From Anaerolineae bacterium (lineage in GTDB: Bacteria; Chloroflexota; Anaerolineae; Promineifilales; Promineifilaceae), in NCBI GenBank assembly GCA_020848035.1, contig JADLAX010000010.1:1-64000 (forward strand): 64,000 nt of DNA, read 5' to 3'. Shown here piece by piece: positions 22,541 through 30,550 of this stretch. A program made the translations under genes and the position numbers. Numbering within the stretch: position 1 is the stretch's first letter; each line of letters begins with the position of its first letter. Below the pieces are notes generated by a model that did no database searches, was not told where the DNA came from, and saw only the letters and a list, made by a program, of their open reading frames with translations.

Positions 22541-23542
22541 CTACTTGCCCCAGCTGGCGGCCTCACGCACCATCTGGTTAGCATAGCCCCATTCGTTGTC
22601 GTACCAGCTCATCACCTTGAGCAGGTCACCATCCACCACCTGGGTCATCTCCAAATCGATGATGGAAGCGCGCGAATCTTGCACGATATCAGACGATACC
22701 AGCGGTTCGTCGGTGACGCCCAACACACCGCGGTAGCGATCGCTTTCCGCTTCCTCGCGGAAGATGTTGTTTACTTCCGCAGCGCTGGTGGCCCGCTTGG
22801 TGAGGATGACGATATCGGCAATTGAGCCAACCGGGATGGGGGCACGAATGGCGACACCGTCAAATTTGCCCTCGTATTGGGGCAGTGCTTTGGTGGTGGC
22901 GATGGCTGCTCCGGTGGAGGTGGGCACGAAGTTCGCCGCCGCCGCACGCCCCCGCCGCATCTTTTTGTTGGGGCCATCAACGATGGATTGGGTGGACGTG
23001 TAGGCGTGCAGCGTGGTGAGCGTGGCTTTTTTCAACCCGATGCGCCGCCCGATAATCTCAATAACCGGGGTGATGCAGTTGGTGGTACAGCTGGCGCAGG
23101 AAATGATGCGATCATCGCTGTCGTTCTGGCTGCTGCCGTGCACCACGGTCAAAATTTCCTCGCTTTTGGTCGGCGCGGACAGCATAACCCGCTTGGCCCC
23201 CGCTTGGAGGTGTTTTTCCAGGTCGGCCCGCTTGGTAAATACGCCGGTGCATTCCAAAACCACATCCACTTGCAGCTCCTCCCAGGGCAGCTCGGCCGGG
23301 TCTTTCAGGTGGGTTACGGGGAAGGATTGGCTGCCAACTTGCAGGGCGTCATTGGTGTAATTGACGCTGTGGGGGTAACGGCCGTATACCGTGTCGTACT
23401 TTAGCAAATAGGCCAGGTTTTCATTGCTGATCAGGTCATTAATGCCCACTACTTCCAGTTCGGGCGTCTCAAAAATTACCTTAAAGGCAGCTCGACCAAT
23501 GCGACCGAAACCGTTAATGCCTACTCTCAGCGGACTACTCAT
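22541..23542 (-). CDS. gap: Glyceraldehyde-3-phosphate dehydrogenase, type I
   Basis: The glycolytic enzyme oxidises glyceraldehyde-3-phosphate with phosphate and NAD+. The 333 residues are full length: Rossmann motif VGINGFGRIGR, N35-D36 at the adenine-ribose position, catalytic C152 in SCASCTTNCITPV, histidine in the later substrate region, and C-terminal WYDNEWGYANQMV. The start has AAGGAG upstream. The 175-nt gap behind its stop toward the recombinase contains a GCGGATT-type repeat remnant near 22484. It stands alone, without pgk or tpi nearby. Confidence 0.97.
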   Translation of the reverse strand: MSSPLRVGINGFGRIGRAAFKVIFETPELEVVGINDLISNENLAYLLKYDTVYGRYPHSVNYTNDALQVGSQSFPVTHLKDPAELPWEELQVDVVLECTGVFTKRADLEKHLQAGAKRVMLSAPTKSEEILTVVHGSSQNDSDDRIISCASCTTNCITPVIEIIGRRIGLKKATLTTLHAYTSTQSIVDGPNKKMRRGRAAAANFVPTSTGAAIATTKALPQYEGKFDGVAIRAPIPVGSIADIVILTKRATSAAEVNNIFREEAESDRYRGVLGVTDEPLVSSDIVQDSRASIIDLEMTQVVDGDLLKVMSWYDNEWGYANQMVREAASWGK

Positions 23543-23675
23543 CGTGTTTGACTCCTTTTGTGTTTGATTGGCGGGTGAAAAAGTATCGAAACGCTAAAGA
23601 TAACAGGCGGCAACGGCCGTTCCTATCCACATGGGTACACAAACAGGATATATCCACGATACAAAGCGAGGCTGG

Positions 23676-25658
23676 CTAACCCGATTGTGACATCGTCTGG
23701 GCCAGTTCAACAAAAAACTTAATCGAGTCGGGGTTGCGCATCGCGCCCAGGTTGGCCACTTTTTCTGCGGGCTGACCGAGCAAAATGCGCCGCACGGGGA
23801 TTTCCAGCTTCTTGCCGCTGAGCGTGTAGGGCAGCTCCTGCACCTGGTAAATCGCGTCCGGCACATGCCGTGGCGAGAGCTGCGTGCGCAGCGCCTGATT
23901 GATTGCCTGCCTTAAGGCATCGTTCAGCGTGTGCCCATCGGCCAGCATGACAAAAAGCGGCATGAAGGAGTCACGGTCTAGCAGCTCCAAATCCACGACC
24001 AGGCTGTCTAACACGCCATCAATGGCTTCGACACAGGCGTAAATTTCGCTCGTGCCCATGCGGATGCCCTTGCGATTGATGGTGGCGTCGGAACGGCCGT
24101 AAATTACACACCCCCCTCGTTCGTTAAACCTGATCCAGTCACCATGCCGCCACACGCCAGGAAACATCTCAAAGTAGCTCTCCCGGTAACGCTCGTTGCC
24201 TGGATCGTTCCAAAATTTCACCGGCATCGAGGGCATCGGCGCAGCAATCACCAGTTCACCCACCTCCCCCACCACGGGTTCACCGCTGGTATTCCACGCC
24301 TGCACCTGCGCCCCCAGTGACGCGCCCTGAATCTCGCCTGCGACCACGGGCTTCAGGCGGCAGCCACCCACAAATGCGGTGCACAAATCGGTGCCGCCGC
24401 TGAGCGATTCCAGGGCAAAATCAGCGTGTATGTTTTGGTAGAGCCATTCAAACGCGGCCACGGGCAGCGGTGCGCCGGTGGAGCCAATGCCGCGAATCTG
24501 GCCCAGATCGTGCTGCTGGTTGGGCTGAATATCCGCATTCATGCAGGCGGCCACGAAGGCGGGTGACAGGCCAAAATAGGTCATGCCGCTGCGCTCGGCC
24601 AAATCCCACAGGCGATCCAACGTGGGGTACGACGGGCTGCCGTTGTACAAAATGGCCGTACTCCCACTCAGCAGCGAGCCAACCAGATAGTTCCACATCA
24701 TCCAGCCGGTGCTGGTGTACCAAAAAAAGCGGTCGCCCGGCCGGATGTCGTTGTGCAGCATGATCGCTTTTTTGTGCTCCAGCAGGTTGCCGCCGTGCCC
24801 ATGCACAATTGGCTTGGGCAGCCCGGTGGTGCCGGAGGAGTACAAAATCCACAGGGGATGGTCAAACGGCACCTGGGCAAAGGTGAGTTCGGCCGTTTCG
24901 TCGGTGCTGGCCAGCAGCGCTGGCCAGGCGAGGGTATTGGGCAGTGGCGCAGCGTCTAGCAGCGGGATGGCGATGGTATGTTCCAGGGTGGGCAGACCCG
25001 CTTGTAATTGGCTTACGATGTCGCGGCGGGGGAACGGCCGTCCATTATACCGGTACCCATCCACGGTAATGAGCAGCTTGGGTTCGATTTGAGCAAAGCG
25101 GTCCAGCACGGCTTTGCTGCCAAAATCGGGTGAGGCGCTGGACCAGATGGCCCCCAAACTCACCGTGGCCAGGCAGGCGATAATCGCTTCCGGGATGTTG
25201 GGCAGGTAGGCCACAACGCGGTCCCCTTCACCGATGCCCAAACGTTTGAGATGGTGTTGGAGAACGGCCGTTTGCCGCCATACCGCCGCCCAAGACCATT
25301 CCACCAACGGTCCGTCCTCATCCTCATACAGCAGCGCCGGATGTTCATCCGTCATCTGAGCAAAGATGTTCTCGGCATAGTTCAGCCGCGCTTCGGGGAA
25401 CCAGACCGCGCCAGGCATTTGCCCATCGGCCAGGGCTACCACACCCCGCTGCGACGCCTTCACCCCACAAAAATCCCAGATCGCCTGCCAGAACGCCCCC
25501 AGCTCCATCACCGACCAGTGCCACAGTTCATCGTAGTCGGCGAAATCCAGACCTCGCTCCGCCGCCAGCCAGCGCCTGAAGCGAGTCAGGTTGGCGCTCT
25601 CCACCACCTCCGCCGACGGCCGCCACAGCAAATCCCCTGCCTGTACCTCTATCATCAT
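23676..25658 (-). CDS. aacS: Acetoacetyl-CoA synthetase
   Basis: Activates acetoacetate with ATP and CoA (EC 6.2.1.16), linking ketone-body or PHB-type carbon to acetyl-CoA metabolism. The 660-residue ANL-superfamily enzyme shows the N-terminal family block (LWRPSAEVVESANLTRF, RGLDFADYDELWHWSV), P-loop LYSSGTTGLPKPIVHGHGG near 268-286, WYTSTGWMMWNY, ESLSGGTDLC, and the C-terminal GRSDATINRKGIRMGTSEIY hinge with lysine TLSGKKLEIPVRR. Two adjacent ATG codons (25658, 25655) follow AGGA. The upstream gap holds a 46-nt perfect palindrome. Confidence 0.92.
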   Translation of the reverse strand: MMIEVQAGDLLWRPSAEVVESANLTRFRRWLAAERGLDFADYDELWHWSVMELGAFWQAIWDFCGVKASQRGVVALADGQMPGAVWFPEARLNYAENIFAQMTDEHPALLYEDEDGPLVEWSWAAVWRQTAVLQHHLKRLGIGEGDRVVAYLPNIPEAIIACLATVSLGAIWSSASPDFGSKAVLDRFAQIEPKLLITVDGYRYNGRPFPRRDIVSQLQAGLPTLEHTIAIPLLDAAPLPNTLAWPALLASTDETAELTFAQVPFDHPLWILYSSGTTGLPKPIVHGHGGNLLEHKKAIMLHNDIRPGDRFFWYTSTGWMMWNYLVGSLLSGSTAILYNGSPSYPTLDRLWDLAERSGMTYFGLSPAFVAACMNADIQPNQQHDLGQIRGIGSTGAPLPVAAFEWLYQNIHADFALESLSGGTDLCTAFVGGCRLKPVVAGEIQGASLGAQVQAWNTSGEPVVGEVGELVIAAPMPSMPVKFWNDPGNERYRESYFEMFPGVWRHGDWIRFNERGGCVIYGRSDATINRKGIRMGTSEIYACVEAIDGVLDSLVVDLELLDRDSFMPLFVMLADGHTLNDALRQAINQALRTQLSPRHVPDAIYQVQELPYTLSGKKLEIPVRRILLGQPAEKVANLGAMRNPDSIKFFVELAQTMSQSG

Positions 25659-25673
25659 TCCTGCTCCGAATTT

Positions 25674-25719
25674 TCGCCATCGGTAGGGTCAAGGCGCGCC
25701 TTGACCCTACCGATGGCGA
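25674..25719. repeat. 46-nt perfect palindrome abutting a stop codon
   Basis: Two 23-nt arms complement each other exactly with no loop; the centre is AAGGCGCGCCTT. It ends at 25719 and the TGA of the small gene to its right occupies 25720-25722, so the element sits exactly at that gene's 3' end. Its core is shared with the palindrome at 2383-2410. Confidence 0.85.
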
Positions 25720-25986
25720 TCAAACAAGCTGCCCGTTCGCTTCGGCTTCGGCCAGGACGGCTTCAATCGTGGCCACCAGGGCACGGGCGGCTGCGGCGCT
25801 CAGCTCAACGGCCACACGGGCCCCAGGGCCGAGCGCTTCGTTGACAAAATCAATGTTCAGGGCATGTTCCAGCGGCGCGTGAAACGGATGATCATACGAG
25901 ACATTGGCCTGATCCACGTCGAACCAGCCGCCCGTTCCTTTGCCACAGCCCTCAATTTTTACCTTTTCCACAATCATCGTACACAT
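25720..25986 (-). CDS. Small conserved protein, DUF6295-like
   Basis: An 88-residue soluble protein beginning MCTMIVEKVKIEGCGKGTGGWFDVDQANVSYDHP and ending in an Ala-rich helix. The pattern (MCT.IVEK, SYDHPFHAPLEHALNIDF, GARVAVELSAAAARALV) resembles proteins I recall as DUF6295; no function is known. A C3-C14 pair and two histidines are candidate ligands. It is flanked by hairpin repeats on both sides and lies between the dienelactone hydrolase and acetoacetyl-CoA synthetase genes on the same strand. Confidence 0.6.
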   Translation of the reverse strand: MCTMIVEKVKIEGCGKGTGGWFDVDQANVSYDHPFHAPLEHALNIDFVNEALGPGARVAVELSAAAARALVATIEAVLAEAEANGQLV

Positions 25987-26001
25987 AATTTTTCTCCCAT
26001 C

Positions 26002-26054
26002 GTAGCCGCAGATTCTTTCTGCGCTCTTATTGCGCGGTAAGAAACCGCGGCTAC
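26002..26054. repeat. GTAGCCGC inverted repeat supplying a stop codon
   Basis: GTAGCCGC (26002-26009) pairs with GCGGCTAC (26047-26054), with further pairing of the TTTCT/AGAAA stretches inside. The TAG of the dienelactone hydrolase gene lies in the right arm (26051-26053). Confidence 0.75.
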
Positions 26055-26806
26055 ATCAGATGTTTCTCCAGGAAGGCAAAGATTTTGTTCCAGCCGTCGA
26101 CGGCCTGCGCCTGGCGGTAGTTGGGCCGATTGTGGTAGAAGAAGCCATGCCCGGCGTCTGGATACATGTGGAATTCGTATTCTTTGCCGTACTTTTTCAG
26201 CTCTGCTTCGTGGATGGCTACCTGGGCGGGCGTGGGGCTGTGATCGTCTTCGCCAAAGATGCCCAGCAGCGGAGCGGTTAAATCCCTGGTGTAATCCAGC
26301 GGGGCAACGGGGAAGTTGGGCGAGAGGTCTTTCTCTTCCATGACGACCCGACCGCCCCAGCAGTCGACAACGGCCGTAAATCCCGGTACACGGCAGGCGG
26401 CCAAATAAGCGTGCCGCCCACCCGAACAGGTACCCCAAACGCCAATCTTGCCGCTGACGTAGGGCAGCGACTGCAAGTAGTGCAGCGCTCCCGCCATGTC
26501 GCCGACGGCCTGCTCATCGGGTAGGCCACCATCGGCGCGGACCTTGGCGGCCACATCCTCCGGCGTACCGTGCCCGGCGCGGCAGTAGAGATTGGGCGAG
26601 ATGGCCACATAGCCGTGGTGGGCATATTTGCGGGTCGCTTCGCGGTACCATTCATCCCAACCAGGCATGTGGTGGATGATCACCATGCCAGGATAGGGTC
26701 CGGGGCCTAACGGCCGTGCCAGATACGCATTGATCAAATCGCCGTTGTGCCCCGGCATCGTCACCGTTTCAGCAATCATGCCTTCGTACATGTCGGTCTG
26801 GTACAT
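26051..26806 (-). CDS. Dienelactone hydrolase-family protein
   Basis: A 251-residue alpha/beta-hydrolase of the DLH family. The nucleophile is a cysteine in the elbow GTCSGGR, with aspartate in FGEDDHS and histidine in DAGHGFFYH completing the triad. VIIHHMPGWDEW supplies the oxyanion region. Family members open dienelactones or hydrolyse other small esters; the substrate is not clear here, since no ring-cleavage dioxygenase gene is adjacent. A GGAGG-like stretch stands 6 nt before the ATG. The last codon and stop lie within a dispersed repeat. Confidence 0.87.
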   Translation of the reverse strand: MYQTDMYEGMIAETVTMPGHNGDLINAYLARPLGPGPYPGMVIIHHMPGWDEWYREATRKYAHHGYVAISPNLYCRAGHGTPEDVAAKVRADGGLPDEQAVGDMAGALHYLQSLPYVSGKIGVWGTCSGGRHAYLAACRVPGFTAVVDCWGGRVVMEEKDLSPNFPVAPLDYTRDLTAPLLGIFGEDDHSPTPAQVAIHEAELKKYGKEYEFHMYPDAGHGFFYHNRPNYRQAQAVDGWNKIFAFLEKHLM

Positions 26807-26818
26807 AACACCTCCGGG

Positions 26819-26890
26819 TAAGTGATTAGTGAAAAGCGATAAGTGAAAAGTCGCCTCACTTCACCACTTTTTACTTTTTACTGATTACTC
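26819..26890. repeat. GTGATTAGTGAAAAG-type inverted repeat
   Basis: The left arm consists of imperfect tandem units (GTGATTAGTGAAAAGCGATAAGTGAAAAG in pieces); the right arm is their complement (CACTTTTTAC, TTTTTACTGATTAC). It lies between divergent genes (dienelactone hydrolase and GNAT), so it is not simply a terminator. Confidence 0.7.
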
Positions 26891-27065
26891 CAAATCGTCC
26901 CACACAGCAGGGTTTATACCATGCCTGGCCCTATTTTGGCAGCAAAATGCCCACCGCAGTTAAGCCCCTTGCCTAACTTTTGGCAGAGGACAGCGGGACG
27001 GCCGTTTCTTATCATGCAGGCATAGGCTATGAAGCGGACAAACTTCCGCGCTTAGGAGGTCACTG

Positions 27066-27605
27066 ATGGACTTTTTTAATATGGATTCGGCCGTGATGCG
27101 CAGTTTTGTGCCGGAGATTACACGGCCGTATGCCCCCAGCGACATTGTCATCCGCCCCGGTGAGCCGGGTGATGTGGATTTAATTTTGGCAATGCACGGC
27201 CGTCTTTCTGATGAATCGCTGTACAAACGCTACCACGCCCCGCGCCGACCGACGCAGGCAGAGGTTGCTCGAATGTGTACGCTGAACGGGGAAAACGGCC
27301 GTCTTCTTGTCGCCGTCATTCCTGGCCGACGGCCGCAAATTGTGGGCATGGCTTACTACATTCTGACGGGTGATTCGGCCGACACCGCTTTCCTGGTGGA
27401 AGACAGCTTCCAGGGCATGGGCATCGGCAAACAACTGGTGCGTGCCCTGGTGCACCAGGCGATTGCCCAGGGTGTCCATTACTTCGACGCCCACGTGCTG
27501 CCCTCCAACCGCTCCATGATTCACCTGCTGCTGCAAGCTGGCCAGCTGGTCTACAACAAGCTGGATTTTGGCGCCCGCGATTTGCGGGTAGAAATTGAGG
27601 GTTAA
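27066..27605 (+). CDS. GNAT-family N-acetyltransferase
   Basis: A 179-residue GNAT protein. Residues about 28-175 form the fold: IVIRPGEPGDVDLILAMHGRLSDESLYKRYH is the first strand-helix pair, and FLVEDSFQGMGIGKQLVRALVHQA carries the acetyl-CoA pyrophosphate loop (Q/R-x2-G-x-G/A type). The domain resembles the acetyltransferase portion of Pat/AcuA-like proteins. GGAGG is 6 nt before the ATG. The target is unknown. A strong terminator follows. Confidence 0.82.
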   Translation: MDFFNMDSAVMRSFVPEITRPYAPSDIVIRPGEPGDVDLILAMHGRLSDESLYKRYHAPRRPTQAEVARMCTLNGENGRLLVAVIPGRRPQIVGMAYYILTGDSADTAFLVEDSFQGMGIGKQLVRALVHQAIAQGVHYFDAHVLPSNRSMIHLLLQAGQLVYNKLDFGARDLRVEIEG

Positions 27606-27616
27606 TCCCTTTCGCG

Positions 27617-27648
27617 AGGCCTTGCTAGCAAAAAGCAAGGCCTTTTTT
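27617..27648 (+). terminator. Rho-independent terminator after the GNAT gene
   Basis: AGGCCTTGCT (27617-27626) pairs with AGCAAGGCCT (27634-27643), followed by a run of T. It lies 12 nt after the stop codon. Confidence 0.9.
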
Positions 27649-27729
27649 CTGTGCAAATTGGTAAAAATAGCATACTCTACGGCCACGATTCGCTGGAGTA
27701 CACAATCCATCCTACAGACCGGAGGCAGT

Positions 27730-28512
27730 ATGCTGACTGACACAGAACGAAGCCAGGTGGTTGAAGCCTTGCTGGAAGCCAACCGCACCAGAGTACAAAC
27801 CACACGGCCGTCCGCCCTATTCCCCCACATCGAATTTGAAGATGCCTACGCCATTTCCGCCGCGGTGGCCCGCCGCCAGCAGGCTGCCGGTGCCCGGTTG
27901 ATTGGTTACAAAGTTGGACTCACCTCCATCGCCATGCGCCGCTCCTCCAAAATCGACGAGCCTGATTTTGGCTTTTTGTACGATCATTTTCTGATTGAAG
28001 ATGGCGCAAAAGTGCCACACGCCAACTACTGCGTGCCCCGTGTGGAGCTGGAGCTGGCGTTTATTCTTGGCCAACCGCTGCACGGGCCGGGGGTAACCAT
28101 GGTGGACGTGCTGCGCGCCACCGAATTTGTCGTGCCGTCTATTGAAATTATTGACACGCGGGTAGACGAGCCGCGCCAAATTTACGACACGATTGCCGAT
28201 AACGGGGCGGGCGCGGGGTTGGTGTTGGGGGGACGGCCGTATCACCCCCGTGATCTCGATTTGCGCATGGTCCCCGGCATCCTCTACCGCAACACGGAAA
28301 TTGAAGAAACCGGCCTCGCCTGCGGCGTGATGGGCCACCCGGCCAACGGCGTCGCCTGGCTGGCCAACAAGCTGTCCACCCTGGGTTATGCCCTGGAACC
28401 GGGTCAAATTTTGCTGGCCGGTTCGTTTGTCCGTCCCGTCTGGGCCCAAATTGGCGACACCATCCGCGCCGATTTTGGCACCCTCGGCTCCGTCGCCATC
28501 CAATTTATTTGA
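27730..28512 (+). CDS. hpaH: 2-oxo-hept-3-ene-1,7-dioate hydratase (HpaH) family
   Basis: A 260-residue member of the fumarylacetoacetase-like hydratase family. It aligns along its length with E. coli Hpa[46 protein letters not shown], the metal-binding E..L.F region, [13 protein letters not shown], and [15 protein letters not shown]. HpaH hydrates the dienoic product of homoprotocatechuate degradation. The other hpa genes are not in the window, so the native substrate may differ. ATG 27730 follows GGAGG closely; the longer frame upstream runs through the terminator and is rejected. Confidence 0.85.
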   Translation: MLTDTERSQVVEALLEANRTRVQTTRPSALFPHIEFEDAYAISAAVARRQQAAGARLIGYKVGLTSIAMRRSSKIDEPDFGFLYDHFLIEDGAKVPHANYCVPRVELELAFILGQPLHGPGVTMVDVLRATEFVVPSIEIIDTRVDEPRQIYDTIADNGAGAGLVLGGRPYHPRDLDLRMVPGILYRNTEIEETGLACGVMGHPANGVAWLANKLSTLGYALEPGQILLAGSFVRPVWAQIGDTIRADFGTLGSVAIQFI

Positions 28513-28528
28513 ACCGCAAAGACTGGAA

Positions 28529-28776
28529 AGGATTATCAGGAAACCTTTGCGATCTTTGGTAACCGTTCAGTTGGTATCCCGCACGAGGGCGCTGTGCGCC
28601 CCGTGCGGGAGAAATGGTCGGGGTTTTTTCAGTTTTTGGGGTCATTTTGACCCCAAAAACTGAAAAAACCCCCCTTTATCATCGGCATCGCCAGGCGCGA
28701 AGCGCCGAGGCGATGCCCTTACAGCGCAGCGAGCTGAACGCTTACAGGATTATCAGGAAACTTTTGCGATCTTTGT
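28529..28776. repeat. Composite element: 30-bp direct repeats around stacked hairpins
   Basis: A direct repeat starting AGGATTATCAGGAAAC occurs at 28529-28558 and 28746-28775 with one or two differences. Between the copies lie three hairpins: CCCGCAC/GTGCGGG (about 28578-28608), a 25-bp perfect stem with a TTT loop (28620-28644 paired with 28648-28672), and GCATCGCC/GGCGATGC (about 28687-28717). This fills the hpaH-nitroreductase gap. Confidence 0.75.
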
Positions 28777-28805
28777 GTCGTTTGCGGTGAAATTAAGGAG
28801 AAAGT

Positions 28806-29477
28806 ATGAAACCCATCCCGTCAGTGCCGCTGGAAATGCAAACCTTTGCCGAAGACGAGATGCGCCGCCGCGCTCAGGCGTTTTTTGACCTCATGAAGCA
28901 GCGCCACAGCACCCGCGACTTCGCCGACAGGCCCGTGCCGCTCGACGTCATCATGCGCTGCCTGGAAACGGCCGGACGTGCCCCCAGCGGCGCGAACCAG
29001 CAGCCCTGGCACTTTGTCGTGGTCACCGATCCGGCCATCAAACACCAAATTCGCCTGGCCGCCGAGGAAGAAGAGCGTGCCTTCTACGCTGGCCGCGCCT
29101 CAGAAGAGTGGCTGGAAGCGCTTGCCCCCCTGGGCACCGACGCCGACAAATCGTTCATCGACCGGGCCAGCTGCCTGATTGTGATTTTTGCCCAGTCGTA
29201 CGGGCTGGCAGAGGACGGATCGCGAGTGAAACATTATTACGTGCAGGAATCGGTGGGCATTGCCACGGGGTTCCTCATCGCCGCGCTGCACAATGCCGGG
29301 CTGGCCTGCCTGACCCACACCCCCAGCCCAATGGGTTTCCTTAGCGAGATTTTGCACCGCCCCAAAAATGAACGCGCCTACATCAACCTGGTGGTCGGCT
29401 ACCCGGCCGAAAACGCCCAGGTTCCGCTGCACGCCCTGGAGAAAAAGGCACTGTCTGAGTTTGTTACGGTGGTTTAA
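28806..29477 (+). CDS. Nitroreductase-family flavoprotein
   Basis: A 223-residue FMN-dependent oxidoreductase. FMN-binding residues are in [12 protein letters not shown] and [15 protein letters not shown]; a late [25 protein letters not shown] motif matches the family core. The order and the [21 protein letters not shown] insert resemble the iodotyrosine dehalogenase/BluB-like branch more than NfsB. AAGGAG stands 7 nt before the ATG. Nothing in the context fixes the substrate. Confidence 0.85.
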   Translation: MKPIPSVPLEMQTFAEDEMRRRAQAFFDLMKQRHSTRDFADRPVPLDVIMRCLETAGRAPSGANQQPWHFVVVTDPAIKHQIRLAAEEEERAFYAGRASEEWLEALAPLGTDADKSFIDRASCLIVIFAQSYGLAEDGSRVKHYYVQESVGIATGFLIAALHNAGLACLTHTPSPMGFLSEILHRPKNERAYINLVVGYPAENAQVPLHALEKKALSEFVTVV

Positions 29478-29547
29478 GTGGGGAGAGCCACGGTTCTGAA
29501 GTTTGTTGTAGTTAGTTGAGGAACTATTGCTGCCTATACGAAACTGT

Positions 29548-30282
29548 TTAGACCCAGCTTTGCATGAAGCGCAGCTTGACGACGGAGTCATCGTAGGTGC
29601 TGTGGCCCCAGACCAACGGCCGATTTTCCTGGTTGTAAAAAATAGTGGAAAATTGCAGCAGCAGCCGGCCTGGTTGGCAGTCCAACAGCTGGATAGTTTT
29701 CTCATCATCAGCCAGCCGGGGACGGATTTCGTAGATGGCATAGCCAATTGTCTGGGCGCAATATTGGTGCAAGAAGTTGTGCAGGGGCAAACGGCCGTCG
29801 TAAAAATCCCCATTGGCCTTAAACAACTTTTGCGGCATAACGTTGGTGGCCAGGATAAACGGCCGTTCGTCTGCCAAAAACAGGCGGACCAACACCACTA
29901 CCGGCTCCCCTTCAACCACGTTCAACACCCGCGCTTCTTCAGCAGTGGCATCCCGCGTCAGCATCGAGATGGGCTGGATGGCAGGCTGGTAACCCGCTTC
30001 GGCAATGAGACGGCCGTAATCCAGCAAGCCCCGCAGCGTGTTCACCTCCCCCACCCGCTGATTGACGTACGTTCCGGCCCCCTGCCGCCGGAAGATGAGC
30101 CCTTCGTTGGCCAGCCGCGTCAGCACCGTACGAATCGTCGCCCGACTGACGCCAAATTCGGCCGTAAGCGCCAGTTCCGTCGGCATTTGCACACCCGGTT
30201 GATACACCTTTTGCCCAATGCGCTGCCGCAAAGTGGCCTCTACCTGCTCAATGTTTAGTTTTGCTTCGTTTGGTTGCATCAT
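29548..30282 (-). CDS. GntR-family (HutC/UTRA) transcriptional regulator
   Basis: A 244-residue repressor-type regulator. The winged helix (about 10-75) shows LRQRIGQKVYQPGVQMPTELALTAEFGVSRATIRTVLTRLANEGLI; the UTRA ligand-binding domain fills about 95-240. Two adjacent ATG codons (30282, 30279) are likely starts; a TTG at 30324 would add residues encoded by the operator DNA. It is divergent from ygeY, and palindromic sites lie between them. It probably controls the purine/ureide island in response to a small catabolite. Confidence 0.87.
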   Translation of the reverse strand: MMQPNEAKLNIEQVEATLRQRIGQKVYQPGVQMPTELALTAEFGVSRATIRTVLTRLANEGLIFRRQGAGTYVNQRVGEVNTLRGLLDYGRLIAEAGYQPAIQPISMLTRDATAEEARVLNVVEGEPVVVLVRLFLADERPFILATNVMPQKLFKANGDFYDGRLPLHNFLHQYCAQTIGYAIYEIRPRLADDEKTIQLLDCQPGRLLLQFSTIFYNQENRPLVWGHSTYDDSVVKLRFMQSWV

Positions 30283-30296
30283 GGCTAAAAAACATA

Positions 30297-30330
30297 TGAC
30301 AATCGTCACCCAAAAATATGACAATTGTCA
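30297..30330. promoter_or_regulatory. Paired TGACAATTGTCA operators of the GntR regulator
   Basis: TGACAATTGTCA (30319-30330) is a perfect 12-bp palindrome; TGACAATCGTCA (30297-30308) differs in one base. They are 22 bp apart, two helical turns, directly upstream of the GntR start. This fits autorepression by a dimer pair. Confidence 0.65.
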
Positions 30331-30385
30331 GACCTTTGCGGGATATGATTACACAATTAGTTTACCAGATTGCGGCAATAAATGC

Positions 30386-30437
30386 TTGTCACGACTGGTA
30401 AAGTGTGGTAAAACGCGGAAAATTTGTCAGACCTTTG
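30386..30437 (+). promoter_or_regulatory. Possible ygeY promoter with downstream operator repeat
   Basis: TTGTCA (30386-30391) and TAAAAC (30409-30414) are spaced 17 bp. TTGTCAGACCTTTG at 30424-30437 repeats exactly the sequence at 30325-30338 that overlaps the operator palindrome. A regulator bound there would block the promoter. All of this is inferred from sequence. Confidence 0.4.
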
Positions 30438-30550
30438 TAGCGAATGTTATTTTCCAGCACAGTACCGTATCATTATGACATTAAAAGCCAGCGCTGCAAA
30501 CCGCTGACACACTCCAAAACCAAATCAAAGAGTCTAAAGAGGGCATTACA

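Noticed and set aside
29100..29813. Minus-strand ORF (237 codons) spanning nitroreductase and GntR ends
   Set aside because: Overlaps two convincing genes, with no motif of its own.
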